Shown: positions 33,510 through 46,196 of the stretch, piece by piece
How the letters are laid out: every line of letters begins with the position of its first letter
Position numbering within the stretch: the stretch's first letter is position 1
From: Torymus aiolomorphi
Taxonomy: Eukaryota > Arthropoda > Insecta > Hymenoptera > Torymidae
Assembly: GCA_036365515.1 (NCBI GenBank)
Contig: CM070876.1
Coordinates: forward strand, 41,196,695-41,260,694
Length of the DNA: 64,000 nucleotides
Direction of reading: 5' to 3'
The notes under the pieces: generated by a model
What the model was told of the DNA's origin: nothing
Seen by the model: only the letters and a program-made list of their open reading frames with translations
The model's database searches: none
Made by a program: the position numbers and the translations under genes

Positions 33510-36500
33510 GACTTTAAAATTCATTGTTACATTACATTAGATAGTAAAAAGAAAATTTTTGCGGTATGTTCTTTGTAGGCGTTCAGAATGGATTCTGCGG
33601 TCAGGAAACTTTGCGCTATTAGATTTGAAGGAGTCAACAATAAATGAGAAGCGTATATGCTCTGCCCATTTCAAAGGTGATGATATTAAGTATATTAGTA
33701 GAAATGGTAACATAGTGTACAAAGATACTGCGCTTCCAATTGATCATTCTCTACTTTCTGCTGATTCGCAGGGTATTACTGATGAACAAATTGATAAAGA
33801 ACATGTTGATTCAAATATCGACTATAATGATTCAATTCTGCCAGAAAATTTATTGGTAAAATTACCAATTCTTAGGAACGAAGTTCATCTATTAGATATT
33901 CATGCAGATAAACCAACATGTTCCAATTCTCAAAATGTTCATCAGAATGATATTGTAACTAGTAACAGTAACATTAGCCAATCGAACATTGAATTGAATA
34001 ATGAGAAAGTAAAAAAGCTTGAAGATTTAGTATCAAAATTGCAAATTCAGCTAGAAGCTGCAAAAAAAAAACTTAATTTTATGAATCAATCTTCCGCAAG
34101 CAGTAATCTGAAAGAAGTAAATCGATTAAAAATAAAAGTAAATAAGTATAAAAAGATCGTTGTAAACAAATCGAAGAAAATAACTAGACTTGAACGGAAC
34201 CTTGTAAGAAGTGAAGAGGAAGAAATTTTTTATAAAAACTTTAAAAAATTAAATAAGTCAGTAATTGATTTTTTAAATTGGAAGTAAATCACATTAAATT
34301 AAAAAAGTGGACAGACGAAGAAAAACAATTTGCTATGTCATTATTTTATAAATCTCCTAAAGCATACTGTTATTTACGTGATGAAAAAGAATTTGCACTT
34401 CCTTGTATTAGGTCAATTCGAACGTGGGTAAATGAATTAGATTTAAAAACGGGAAAAACGGAAAATTTGTTGAAATTATTACAAGTAAAATCTGAAAGTA
34501 TGACTAGCAAAGAACGCGAGTGCGTGCTGATTTGGGATGAAATGTCAATTAAAGAATGGTTAGAGTACAATACAAAAAAGATCTGATTGAAGGCTACACT
34601 GACTTGGGAGAACGCGGTCGCTTGTCTACAATTGGTAATCATGTTTTAGTATTTATGTTGAGAGGTAGACAGCACAATTGGAGACAACCAATTAGTTACT
34701 ACGTTTCTCGCAACAGTGTATCTGGAACTGATCTTCACAAATTAATTGTAGATATGTTAGATTTTGCTGAAGATTGTGGTTTTTCAGTTCAAACAATGGT
34801 TTGCGATTTAGGATCACCAAATCAGCTCGCAATAAAAAAATTAAACATTTCCTTAGAAAAGCCATTCCTTGAACGATATAATCGTAAAATTTTTTTCAAT
34901 TTCGATCCTCCTCACTTAATGAAATGTCTTCGAAATTCTTTAAAAAATCATCAACTTAAAAGCGATAATCAAAACGTGTCGTGGGGACCAATTGTTGAAT
35001 TATACGAGAACGAGAAAGATAAACCGTCAAAATTAGCTGCTAAACTTACTTATGATCACGTTTATCCTCAAAGTTTTGATTTAATGAATGTAAAATTAGC
35101 AACTCAAGTAATTAGTCATACCGTTTCATCAGCTCTTTTGACCGGGCGACTTGCTAATTGTGAACCGTTAACTCATCCAGACTGTTTGGCGACGGCAAAT
35201 TTTTTAAAAAAGGAAATGATTTATTTGATTGCTTAAATAGTAGAACCACTCGTGATAACAATCCTTTGCGATGTCCTCTGTCGGTTCAAAACAATCAAGT
35301 TGTAGAATATATTTGAAAGATAGTTTGTCGTGGATTGAAACGTGGGAATGTCTCGGCAGTAAAACGAATCCTCCATGCTTTCGTGGTTTCTCTTTAACGG
35401 TGACAAGCGTTTTAATGCAATGGGAGGATATTCAACAAAATGGCGGTCTTTATTTATTGACATCGCGATTAAACCAAGATCCGATTGAAAATTTATTTGC
35501 AGTTTTGAGAAGTCGCGGCGGTCATTGTCAAAATCCAACCGCGATGCAGCTTAGGCATAATTTGCAATATTCTATGACAGCTAATTTGAATTCATTGTCT
35601 AAAGTAAAAAACTGCGAGCCTGATAGAACAGTAGCGTTACTAGCAATTTCAGAGCCAGAATCCAGCACGGACTTGCAAGATTGTAGCGCCAATGATCCCG
35701 ACAGTGTGCTTGAATTGCAAGCAGATGTTCAATCGCACACTGTAAGTGAGAGCAATGCATTAAATAATATTTCACTTGAGGAAACCTGTCAATCACATTG
35801 CAATACATGTAATGTTGATAATAATTTAGAGACTTCTTTAATGAATGACATTGATAGTAACGAGAGTGAACAATTGTTTAATGAAGAAGTGGATGAGCCA
35901 ATGAGGAACACTGCAGATGATAGTATTCCAGTACAAGAAACTGTTTCTAATAGTCACTTTGCAGATGACATTGATGCTTATGAAGAAATTGTCTCTGTTA
36001 GTAGTAGCAGTCAGTCAAGTTTAGGGAACCTTTCTGATAAATATGACCAAATTTTGTGCAACCCTCTTGATTCATCCACCCCTTTGCAAGCTGCAATGAA
36101 GTATGTTGCTGGTTACGTAGCTAAGAAGTGTTTCTCCAAATCAAAATGTCCTGATTGTAAATCTGCATTGACTCGCGAAAATGTCAATTTTGAGCAAAAC
36201 AATGATCTGTTCATCTTTTTTAAAGCTTATGCTACTTTCAATAACAATGAACTTGGTAACTTGTGTGTTCCTTCCGATGATTTCACCAATGTTATAACTA
36301 CCGCGGTAGAAATTTTTCAAAAACAATTTTTAATTAATAGTCATTGCAAAAATATTGGTCAAAATTTATTTAATGAAATTAGTAGAATTATCAAGCAGAA
36401 TCACAAAAACTTTTGGAATGTTGACGATCCTTGCAAAACACATTACGAATTAATTATTAAATTTTTTGTAAGAGTACATATATTTTACAAATTGAAGTGG

Positions 36501-36596
36501 ATGAACAATCGCTTGCGAGTAGATAGAAAACGCCAAAAACATGAAACTGCTAGTAACAGACGCAATCGGAAACTGCAGAAATTAACTCATCAATAA

Positions 36597-37320
36597 ACAT
36601 TTTTTTTATTAATTATTACTGTTAATTAACTTGTTTTCATTGAATTATGTATTTTAAAGGACTAAATTTTATTTGTGTTAATCAGTAAAAATATTAATTT
36701 TTAACAGAATTGTTGTCTCCTTTTAAATTAAAGTATCTATTGTATTCCAATTTTATTCGTGTTAATCAGTAAAAATATTAATTTTTAACAGAAATTGTTG
36801 CCTTTTTTAAATTAAAGTATCTATATTGTATTCCAATTACAGTATTAATGTAGAATAATAATATTATAAGATTCCAATAAAGTACATATTAACATTTTCA
36901 GCTAAGATTTCAATGTGTTTAGAAAGTCTGAGGTAAATAATCATATAAATATAATTAGTAAATATTTAAATTATTTTTTGGCATGATGAAATAATTTTTA
37001 TATTTATAATCCTTAATGAATCAAAGCTTTATAACAGAGTACTTATTATACTCCTCTATTTCTTACTCTTTTCTTTGTTAAGGAGACATTTATATGATTA
37101 TTTATGTACACATAGCAGAATACAAATGGAAAGCAACATTTACTTCAATTTGATAAATATATTTGTCTGTATAGTACTGCGCTATGCAGATAAATATATT
37201 TCTAAAATTGAAAGTGTGTTGCATTTCCGTTTATTTTTGGTATGTGTACAACTTGAGAGAATTAGGTTGAGGACGAAAGTGGGTAAACTTTGCCGAAAGA
37301 TCTACTAGAAATAGAGGAAA
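36597..37320. repeat. 3' flank with an 84-bp tandem duplication
   Basis: GTGTTAATCAGTAAAAATAT, TTTTTAACAGAA and TTAAATTAAAGTATCTAT occur in order twice, near 36676-36745 and 36760-36830. The rest is AT-rich without a gene. Confidence 0.65.
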
Positions 37321-38676
37321 AAATTTATTGGCAGAAATAAATTTTTTTTTTTTTTAGTAGACTTTTAAGTAAAGTTTGTGGGTTTGAGGTCTTTCTCCTT
37401 GGTATCGTGGTTATGTAGGGCTATCGGCGAAGGTTCCACGGTTAATGTTATTAATAATGGTATACGTAATTGCAATAAATTACATTTAATTTTGTCATGC
37501 CGCAAAAATATTTGTAATTGCTATTTCATTACGGCAATAATTATTAGAAACATTAAAAAAAAAAAACCAACGCGCTATTGGCAGTACCTCTAGGTAGTGC
37601 GGAAATCTGCCAGAAAGTACATAAAGTTGTACAAATATGCAGTTTCAGTTTATAATAGAAATTGTTAAATAATTATTATTTAGCTGAAATGATTTGTTTT
37701 TCATAATAAGCTCAAAGAAATAGAAGCAATTTAATAATTTACTTAAACAATTTTTATTATTTCTTTTTCCATAAAGTCGAATTATTTTGGTCTCGCTTTA
37801 AATAAAAGCAATTAAATATAAGTACATTGTTACAATTTTACATAAAAATAATTTGATGATAGATGTATTAATATCTGTGGTTGCCGAGAACTCAATATTT
37901 TAAGAGATAACAGCAACTGAAATAATGAGCTAAGTCCATTTTGAGGGGAAAACGAGCTAAGTTCACCTTAAAACGATTTAAATTTTTAAATAAATTATGG
38001 TCATTGGTTATACGTGAAAATAACTAATAGTGGTTACTTCAGGAATTAATTGGCAACACATTTAATAATAAAAACACGCGTTAGTAATTTTTAACGTCTC
38101 TTTTATAATATGGCTTAGGGCGAAAACGAGCTAAGTCCACGTTAAAACGATTTAAATCTTTAAATAAATTATAATAATTGCTTATCAGTGAAAATAATAA
38201 ATAGTATTTTATATCATTAAAATTCTTATTATAGAATATCACATTTCACGTAATATTAAAATTAATATAATATTAAATCATATTCAACTTATTATTTTAT
38301 TATAGTAAAATATTAAAATTTAATGATTATAATTTAATAATAAACAAAATACAATATTAATAATAAACTTTGCAAACAATAATACTGTGTAAACAAATTT
38401 AACCATACACCCAGTTCAATTTCGGAGTCGGAGAAGCAGAAGTTCAGTTAGAACTTTGGAAGTATTAAAAAATCTGCATTATTAAAACAGATCCTAAGAA
38501 ATGGCGCTCTAATAGCCATTAAAACCCTTTAAAATTAAAATAATTGATTGTATTTTCATCCTACATTCATGTTCTGAGTGTTAAATATTTATTTTAATCG
38601 ATAATAAGCTTAAATAGAGAATTTAGGGGGGAAACGAGCTAATTTCACTCTGATGGGGGAAAACCGCCCAATTCGC
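37321..38676. repeat. AT-rich DNA with diverged GAAAACGAGCTAAGT repeats
   Basis: GGGGAAAACGAGCTAAGTTCAC (ends only) near 37938, GGCGAAAACGAGCTAAGTCCAC near 38117 and GGGGAAACGAGCTAATTTCAC near 38628 head similar downstream sequence (AAAACGATTTAAAT). No coding region is recognised. Confidence 0.55.
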
Positions 38677-38680
38677 TATA

Positions 38681-41600
38681 TGGCCGAATCCATCTCAAAT
38701 CAGACAGCCCGCGTATGCCTATTTCACCTATCATGTTGAAATAAAAATATTTATGTTCTACTCGAAAAAATATTTTACACGTGTTTTTTTATTTTTTTGT
38801 TTCATCAAAATTTCATGCGTTCAGCGATGCCGAAAAATTCCGAGAAAATTCTTTCATTGAGAAAAAAAATTTTCAATGTGATTTTCAGACTGCTATTGTT
38901 TCAGCAGTTTTTCGAGCTTTTAAACGTGTAACACACAATTTCACTCAGTTTTGAGCCCTCTTTAACGGCCTTAATGTCATTTTCAAAAAAAAAAAAATCC
39001 ACGAGCTATGCACTTTTTACTGAAAAATTCATTTTTAGGGAAGTGCCTTTTTCTCGAAAACCCCATGTTTTTTTTGCACAATTTTTGTTGTCGTGATAGA
39101 GGACGGTAATGCCTAGCTAGACGTATTTGTGAGATTCGGTACTTTTTCCCTGGGATAGCGATCACTAATGAGATAACACACAAACAAATTTTTCACGCCT
39201 AATGCTTATATATAGTCAATGATATTAGAGTCAATGTAAAGGTATTTGTCTTTGTGTGTATGTAATATACAGGTACACATAACTATGTATTTATTTGTTA
39301 TTTGCGTCTTTTTGATTTTTATTTTTATACCTTTTTTCATTTGTATACCTATTTTACTACCTTTGTTTTTCTGCTTCATTGTTCTTAATTCAGTAAGCGG
39401 ACGATCAGCGGTCTTTGCTGTCAAACAATGTATTTTATCGTCACATGTTTTTTAACCCATATATGAGTTTTTGAATTCCAGGATACTTTGGAGTTGTAAG
39501 CCAATCAATATTTTTTTCTTTTCTGAATTGTTCTATTTCAGCATCTTGTAAATGTATTATTTTAATAGCATCAGTATATTTTTGAACATGTATTGCAAAA
39601 TCATTTGCGTTTTGAATAGCTTCTTCAAGGGGCTCTCGAAGATTATGCGAAGTAGCATAATGCTTTAAAGTCCACCCACACCATCTACAGCTCCTTTGCC
39701 GTGCCCAGTAGCAGAGAACAACCATTTTATGTCACACGGTGCTCGTTTTAGTTCATCTAATTGAAAGCGATTTTTAAAGTGACTCGCAGCGCCGTCTGAT
39801 ACGATGGTAATTTTTAATTGAATCACAACAATTTTCTTTCAAGAATTTTATAATTTTTTGTACTGCTAGCAAAGCATACGCTGAATCATGTTTTCGGTCA
39901 TCACTTATAACTGCGAAACTTTGTGTCGAATCCCCTTGATAAGAGACTGCTGTGAAAATAGAAATTTGATCATTAACCCAATGATTTCCTTGAACAGCTT
40001 TATTATGAATCACAGCCCAGTTTTCAGCGAAGTCTATTTGAAGAACTAAATGATGTGAGTCTTTTTTAGCACTTTCTCTTTCTGTTTTTATAGCTTTGCG
40101 TTGTATATTTTTTACATACATGTGAGTACTAACCCTCATGGTCCAAACCGAAAGTTCATCTTTAAAAGCAGAAATTGATAGTGTCTTTTTAATCAGGTTT
40201 CCATTATCCCACAAAGCATATGTAATTTCTTCTGTGCCTTCTACATCTTGCAGTTTTAAAACATGAAACGTAATTCCCTTAATCCCTGGACATAGTTTAC
40301 ATTCTTGTAAATAACATAAATCAGATGGCTCAGAACACATTGTTGCATTTATTATTTGTGACCGACTTTCATCCAACTCTGTGACGTTACTCCCTCTAAA
40401 ATTAATTAAGCTCGTAAGAAATAAATCATAATTTGCGCAATAGATACAGAGACAAACTTCTTTGATGGGGCTAAGTAAGACATACTTTGGTCGCAAACTA
40501 TAAAATTTCGATTTTCCAATTCTCAATTCTGGATAATCATTTTTAAATACTTTATACGTCTCTTTTAAACTTCGAGTAAGAAAACGCTTAACTTTTTTCT
40601 CTTTTTTATTGTTAACTTTAATTGTAACAACGTCACATTTATTAGGACTTTGTCTTGAACAATTAAAATCATCATTTAAATAATATTCCATAACAATTTT
40701 TTCCATGTTTTCATCAATCGGATGGCCTGAATATGCATCTGGTTCTGAATAAATTCCTTTTTCTTTAACAAGATTTCTCGATTTGTTGATCATATACATT
40801 GTTATTTCTGGAAATAAAGATAAAATTTCATGTTTTGTAAAGGATGAAGGTAGCAAAGTCAGAATTTTTATTTTTTCTGATACCGTAGAACACTTTTGCA
40901 AGGCTAGACCAAGATTTTGTATCCATTCTGTACAATGGCATACAGTTGATTCATTTGCTGTTATAGAAACGTCATAAACATTGTTCAACTTCACATCAAG
41001 GGTATTAGACAATGTTGAAAGTTTTTTTTTCTTCTTTGTTACGTAATTTTCAATTGATTTTTCATGTATAAGATTTTTTTACTTTTAAGAGGCGATACAG
41101 AACCTAAGAAAGATGTACTTATTTCATTATTAAATTCTTCAATGCGTTCTGGAGTACTTGGTAAAAAATCTTCATCTCTATCAACTACGTTATCGGTAAC
41201 TTCATTATCCGTTATAAATTCATTGTCAGTACTACTCACCAATTCTAAAGCACGATTGTAACAATGTTGACACAGATATGTAGAAGGTGTCAAAGGTAAA
41301 TGAGGATAGAGGTGCTTCAATGAATGAGCAAGATTCTCAAGTTGTTTTAAACGTACGGAACTAGATTTGTAAATAATTTGTTTGTGTTTGTCTAAAAAGT
41401 CTGCACATTTGATTCTCTCTGTTGAGTAATATTGAGACATCGTAGTTGAGTTGATAAGGTGTAAATATGTAATAATTTTCCAAAAGATGATGGTTTTAAA
41501 TAAGACGAGATGTGTGATATATAGCAGAAACCGAACTTTTCTTTGTAAATGTTAAGTCAAACCATATCCATCTAGCGGACAAATGTACTAGTACATATAC

Positions 41601-42218
41601 TCCTATAAGTAGGCGCACGTACATGTATATTACATACGCACAAAGATAAATACCTTTACATTGACTCTAATATCATTGACTATATATAAGCGTTAAGCGT
41701 GAAAAATTTGTTTGTGTGTTATCTCATTAGTGATCGCTATCCCAGGGAAAAAGTACCGAATCTCACAAATACGTCTAGCTAGGCATTACCGTCCTCTATC
41801 ACGACAACAAAAATTGTGCAAAAAAAACATGGGGTTTTCGAGAAAAAGGCACTTCTCTAAAAAATGAATTTTTCAGTAAAAAGTGCATAGCTCGTGGATT
41901 TTTTATTTTTTTTTGAAAATGACATTAAGGCCGTTAAAGAGGGCTCAAAACTGAGTGAAATTATGTGTTACACGTTTAAAAGCTTGAAAAACTGCTGAAA
42001 CAATAGCAGTCTGAAAATCACATTGAAAATTTTTTTTCTCAATGAAAGAATTTTCTCGGAATTTTTCGGTATCGCTGAACGCATGAAATTTTGATGAAAC
42101 AAAAAAATAAAAAAACACGTGTAAAATATTTTTTCGAGTAGAACATAAATATTTTTATTTCAACATGATAGGTGAAATAGGCATACGCGGGCTGTCTGAT
42201 TTGAGATGGATTCGGCCA
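38681..42218 (-). mobile_element. DNA transposon A with ~570-bp TIRs (possibly Sola-like)
   Basis: Left TIR 38681-39250 and right TIR 41645-42218 are nearly identical inverted copies beginning TGGCCGAATCCATCTC. TATA borders the element on both sides (38677-38680 and 42219-42222), compatible with a 4-bp target duplication although TATA is palindromic. The single gene between them runs on the minus strand. Sola superfamily elements have 4-bp duplications and can have long TIRs; the assignment rests on this and on the relation to transposon B. Confidence 0.75.
39441..41440 (-). pseudogene. Transposase of element A, frameshifted
   Basis: Reading from 41440 downwards. MSQYYSTERIKCADFL and a Cys pair (YLCQHC) form an N-terminal zinc-type region. 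After a frameshift at an A run near 41020 comes a helical domain (ILTLLPSSFTKHEILSLF). SKFYSLRPKYVLLSP and VCLCIYCANYDLFL match the LRP..CVL...CVC motif of transposase B. The catalytic core starts LQIDFAENWAVI, then SIFTAVSY and FAVISDDRKHDS. A second shift near 39800 separates IVSDGAASHFKNRFQL and ATGHGKGAVDGVGG. Another change then leads to LKHYATSHNLREPLEEA. The DFAEN and SDGA aspartates are likely catalytic. Product: cut-and-paste transposase, dead in this copy. Confidence 0.75.
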
Positions 42219-42289
42219 TATATTATTTTGAACTAATATTTTTTTTATGTAATTAAATTAAATAATTCACGTGTTTAAAAAGTGTAAAT

Positions 42290-42680
42290 CATTTATTAAA
42301 ATTCATTGAAGAACCTGTACAAAATAAATAGACCATTATTACAACACCCCCGACGAAGAAAATCTCCTTTAGTAATTTTGCGGCGAAGAGTATCCTATTT
42401 AGCAATTCTGCGACGAAAAGAATCTCCTTCAACAATTTTGCGGCGAAAACAATCCTATCTAGCATTTTTGCGACGAAAAGAATCTCCTTCGTTAATTTTC
42501 CGGCAAAAACTATCCTATCTAGCATTTTTGTGACGAAGAGAATCTCTCACTGATTATCCGGCGAGAGTATCCTATTTAGCATTTTTGCAACGATGAAACG
42601 AATCTCTTTAAATTTGTTTGCGACAAAAACTACCCTTCGGCGTTTTGGTTCTCGTACTTGTAACTTATAATTTAACCTTT
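42290..42680. repeat. Tandem array, ~64-bp unit of two half-units
   Basis: AATTTTGCGGCGAA(A/G)A and AGCATTTTTGCGACGAA alternate, each followed by (A/G)ATCTCCTT or TATCCTAT. About five units are seen, with decay to the right. From 42681 to 43410 the DNA is AT-rich and then GC-rich, without a recognised gene. Confidence 0.85.
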
Positions 42681-43410
42681 TTAATGACTAAATAAATAAA
42701 TAGATAATATAAAATTTTATTCAATTTTTTTTTATAATAAAAAGGAGACTTTAATAAGGATATTTAAAATTGGCAAGTTGTCAAATAGAACACTAAATTG
42801 ACAAATTTAATTAATGTAGTTATAAAACACGAAAATATTGCTGTAAAAACTTATTTGCATTTTTAGTTCTATAAATTTTGCCAGAATATTTTTCATTCAG
42901 TAATTAAAGTTGGCTCAATTTCTGCTGCAAACCTTCAGGCTTCGCAGGAACTTATTAAATAAACATATTAGTAGTTATAAAATTGTACCGCAGAAAATCT
43001 ATATAAGAAAAATTTACAAAATTTACAAATTCACGTGGAAGAACTATATTATCATTTTACAGTGAAATCAAATTATAAAAATTGTTTAATGAAAATCATT
43101 CATTTATATTTAATTTATTTAACTTATTAAACAATATCTACTTCAATTTGAGAAAGCCTCGTGCTAATTTTATTAATATTTTATTCATAAGCTGTAAAAG
43201 CTTATCCACGCCTGATCAGTGAAACCGCGTTTTGGCTCGGGCTCCGGCTTCAAGAGCCGTCTGCGCGGAGCGCGAGAAGGACGCAGCACGCTTTCGCACT
43301 TCAAATTAACCATGCGCGCGACATCTTGCGGCCAGTTTGGTACTACCGGCGCCAAGTCCCTCCGGCCCATCTGAACTTACGCTTCTATAAGCGTCTATAT
43401 TCGTTGGCGT

Positions 43411-43910
43411 TACTCACTTGCCCTCGTGTAGCTTGTATCCCCCGGCTACTTAGGGCTAAAATGGTTTAAATAATCGTATTATTTGTTATCGCAGGTCCGC
43501 GTAATTCCCCTGCACTCATAAAACTTGTATCCCCTGGCTACTTAGAGTTAAAACTGTTCAAATAATCGTATTTTTTTTATCGCACGCCTGTGTTATTCAT
43601 CTGCCCCCGTGAAGCGTGTATCCCCCGACTACTTAGGGTTAAAATGGTTTAAATAATCGTATTATTCGTCATCGCAGGTCCGCGTAATTTCCCTGCACTC
43701 ATAAAACTTGTATCACCTGGTTATTTAGGGTTAAAATTGTTCAAATAATCGTATTTTTCTTATCGCACGTCTGCGTTACTCATCTGCCCCCGTGAAGTGT
43801 GTATTCCCCGGCTACTTAGGGTTAAAATTATTTAAATAATCGTATTTTTTGTTATCGCACATCTACGTAATTCCCTTGCATACGTATAGGACATCGTATC
43901 CCCCTATTAT
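43411..43910. repeat. Tandem array, ~91-93-bp unit (five to six copies)
   Basis: GTATCCCC(C/T)GGCTACTTAG near 43435, 43527, 43618, 43709 and 43800, each followed by GGTTAAAAT..TT(T/C)AAATAATCGTATT and TTATCGCA. It is the same family as the three units at 29856-30125. Confidence 0.85.
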
Positions 43911-43930
43911 AACAGTTAAATCATTAATTA

Positions 43931-44560
43931 CACAGCCCCACAAAAAAAAAGAAAAGGTTCTGTACTTTAGATCGGACTATCATATCTCGGTGTATTTTAG
44001 CCCCCAAAGTATGATTCCAAGGTCAGAATTCGTCCACGACATTTGAATTTGGAGATATAATTAGGTATAAGATGTTTGAGATATCTTAAAAAATAAAGTA
44101 AAAACAATTTTTTTGTTAATCTTTTCTACAAAACAATGTAGCATTGTTTTCGCCCTTAAAGACCAATTTTACACCATCCCTCTACAATTTTTTTTCTCCG
44201 AGATCTAAATACCTGAATTTTGTAAACTCGCACATATCTCTTCAAATCAAATTTTTTATTTCTATCTCGAAATTTACATATTCAGATCTCCGAGAAAAAA
44301 AATTGTAGAGGGATGGTGTAAAGTTGGACTTGAGGGGCGCAAACAATGCTACATTGTTTTGTAGAAAAGTTTAACAAAAAATTGTTTTTACTTTGTTTTT
44401 TAAGATATCTCAAAAAACTTATACCTAATGATATCTCCAAATTCAGACGTAGTGGACAAATTCTGGCCTCGGAATCATACTTAGGGGGCCAAAATACACC
44501 CAAATATGATAGTCCGATCTAAAGTACAGAACCTTTTCTTTTTTTTGTGGGTCTGTGTTA
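43931..44560. mobile_element. Large palindromic foldback element (~630 bp)
   Basis: Arms 43931-44215 and 44279-44560 are mirror copies (ACAAAAAAAAAGAAAAGGTTC, GATCGGACTATCATAT, ACAAAACAATGTAGCATTG, GATGGTGTAAA). Ends read CACAG(C/A)CCCACAAAAAAA. No coding capacity. From 44561 to 44685 nothing is recognised except a minus-strand open frame (about 44685-44550) broken by transposon B. Confidence 0.85.
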
Positions 44561-45274
44561 TCTACCGAGGGGGGAATAAAACCAGCGATCAAAGGACGCT
44601 CGCGATCAGTTTCATCTCCTTTGAGCTCCCAGTATCTTTTGCTCAAATAGTGGTGAATGGTCTGTCGATTTATGCGAGTCATCATATAGGAGGCGTTTCA
44701 CGTCAAATGTCCCAGCGCGGCGCGCGAGCGCCAAATCGTGCTATATCTAGCTCATGTTTACGATACTAAAACGTATTTAAAAAAATTTTATGATAAGCAT
44801 TTCCGACGTACTTTTTCCTCAGCTTTCCAATGGTGTAGGCAGTTTTCTCGAAATTTTCCATTTTCGCTTTCAAAAAGTACAAAACGCGTTATATCTTAAA
44901 AAGTGTATTTTTAATATTTTTTTGACCCTCTAGATCGAAAGCTGAGCATTTTTTACGTAGGAAAGGATAGTTTCCAAAGAGTGCCCGAAAGGTTTTCTGC
45001 GAGAAATAGAATGCGAAAGAGTAAACGCATCGCCTTTCCAGCGCGCGGGACTACGCGGTACAGCGCGCGGGCTGCGCTCGCCTCGTTGCCTAATAATAAT
45101 CTTTTATAATCTTTAATTCTTTACCTGTTTCTTTTTATTCTTGAATAACGCATGGAGTAATATTTTATTAATTATTTCATAAAAAAATAAAATTTCAAAA
45201 TTAACAGCAATATGTGCAAACTCTTGTACTAACGGTTGTTTTTCAGTGTAGATAATTTTTTTGTTTTTTTTACG

Positions 45275-45490
45275 TGCTATATCTCGAAAAGTATATTTTT
45301 AGTATTTTGTTTTATCCATAATATTGAAAGCTATCCTTTTTTTAGGTAGGAAAGGATATTTCCCAAAAAGTGTCCAAGATGTTTTATGCTATGCAAATAA
45401 AACGCGAAAGATTATATGCACGGCAGGGCGAAAGCATATTCTACGCTACGCGCGGTACAGCGCGGTTTGCCGTGCGACACGGAATCATTT
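45275..45490. repeat. Diverged copy of inner TIR sequence
   Basis: GTGCTATATCTCGAAAAGTATATTTTTAG (ends only), TAGGTAGGAAAGGATA, TTTCCCAAAAAGTGTCC and GCGCGGTACAGCGCG follow the same order as 44885-45085 in the left TIR. A subterminal direct duplication exists only on the left side. Confidence 0.6.
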
Positions 45491-46196
45491 ATTTTTCATT
45501 CGGTAGGTGGCGTCCACACTTTTTACTTTGTATGCAAATTGTCACGTCAAAAGTATATAATTACCATAACTTTTTATCATTTTCCTCCTCGAATTTTTTC
45601 GAATTTGTCGTTGATAGCAAAGAAAAAGCTTGCCATTTCTGTTATAAATGATTAAAATGGATTCACATTGGAAATTGAAATGTATAAATTCTTTAAATAA
45701 AAATGATCACTCTGCATGAAAATGCTAAAATATGTTTAACCTGTTGACGCCAAATTTATAATCAGAAATCAAATTTACCTCAAACTGATGCTAAAAAATG
45801 TTTGAAAGATACTTATGGATCAGGATGGGGCTTTTTTAATACAAAAAAAGAGACTTGATCTTTTTTTCTGTAAATGCTTCAAAGCGACGTTTCGTCGGCT
45901 TGGTCTGCCGACCTCTTCAGGCTAGATGTTTATTAAATAAAAATACAGAATTACAAATCACGTATAACATTCGGTAAAAAAAACAATGATATATAAAAAA
46001 AGGAAACGAACCCTATTTACCTTAAACGTTGGCACAAGTCAACGAGTCAAAATTTATAACGATGTACAGTCATATTAACACTTACGGCTAGTGGCAAAGA
46101 ACATTAACGTACATATCAATTTATACACAACGCTATCAAAATAGACGAAAGTATTGAAGTAGTCAATCATAACAAAAACAATCATGACGTTAGCAG

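Larger units (their letters stand above)
28377..36596 (+). pseudogene. P-element-like (THAP9-type) transposase, THAP split by a 5.1-kb intron, frameshifted
   Basis: Exon 1 (28377-28477) encodes CSYEGCLNSKK and FHRFPKNEQ, the first half of a THAP zinc finger. A GT donor at 28478 and an AG acceptor at 33577-33578 join it in frame to RSEWILRSG ... ICSAHF, the second half of the same finger. A coiled coil (KKLEDLVSKLQIQLEAAKKK) follows. The catalytic region has LIWDEMSIKEW, TMVCDLGSPNQ, a DPPHLMKCLRN GTP-region-like segment, and DPIENLFAVLRSRGG. The C-terminus has YVAGYVAKKC and paired Cys. Frameshifts lie near 34270, at an A run near 34575, near 35235 and between about 35255 and 35330, so the copy is dead. 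Stop at 36594-36596. No P-type TIRs or 8-bp TSD were found by eye. Confidence 0.85.

Noticed and set aside
36984..36996. CATGATGAAATAA resembles the terminal repeat of Drosophila P elements, near the P-like transposase
   Set aside because: It is in the wrong orientation for the right end, the match is short, and no partner is seen upstream of 28377.
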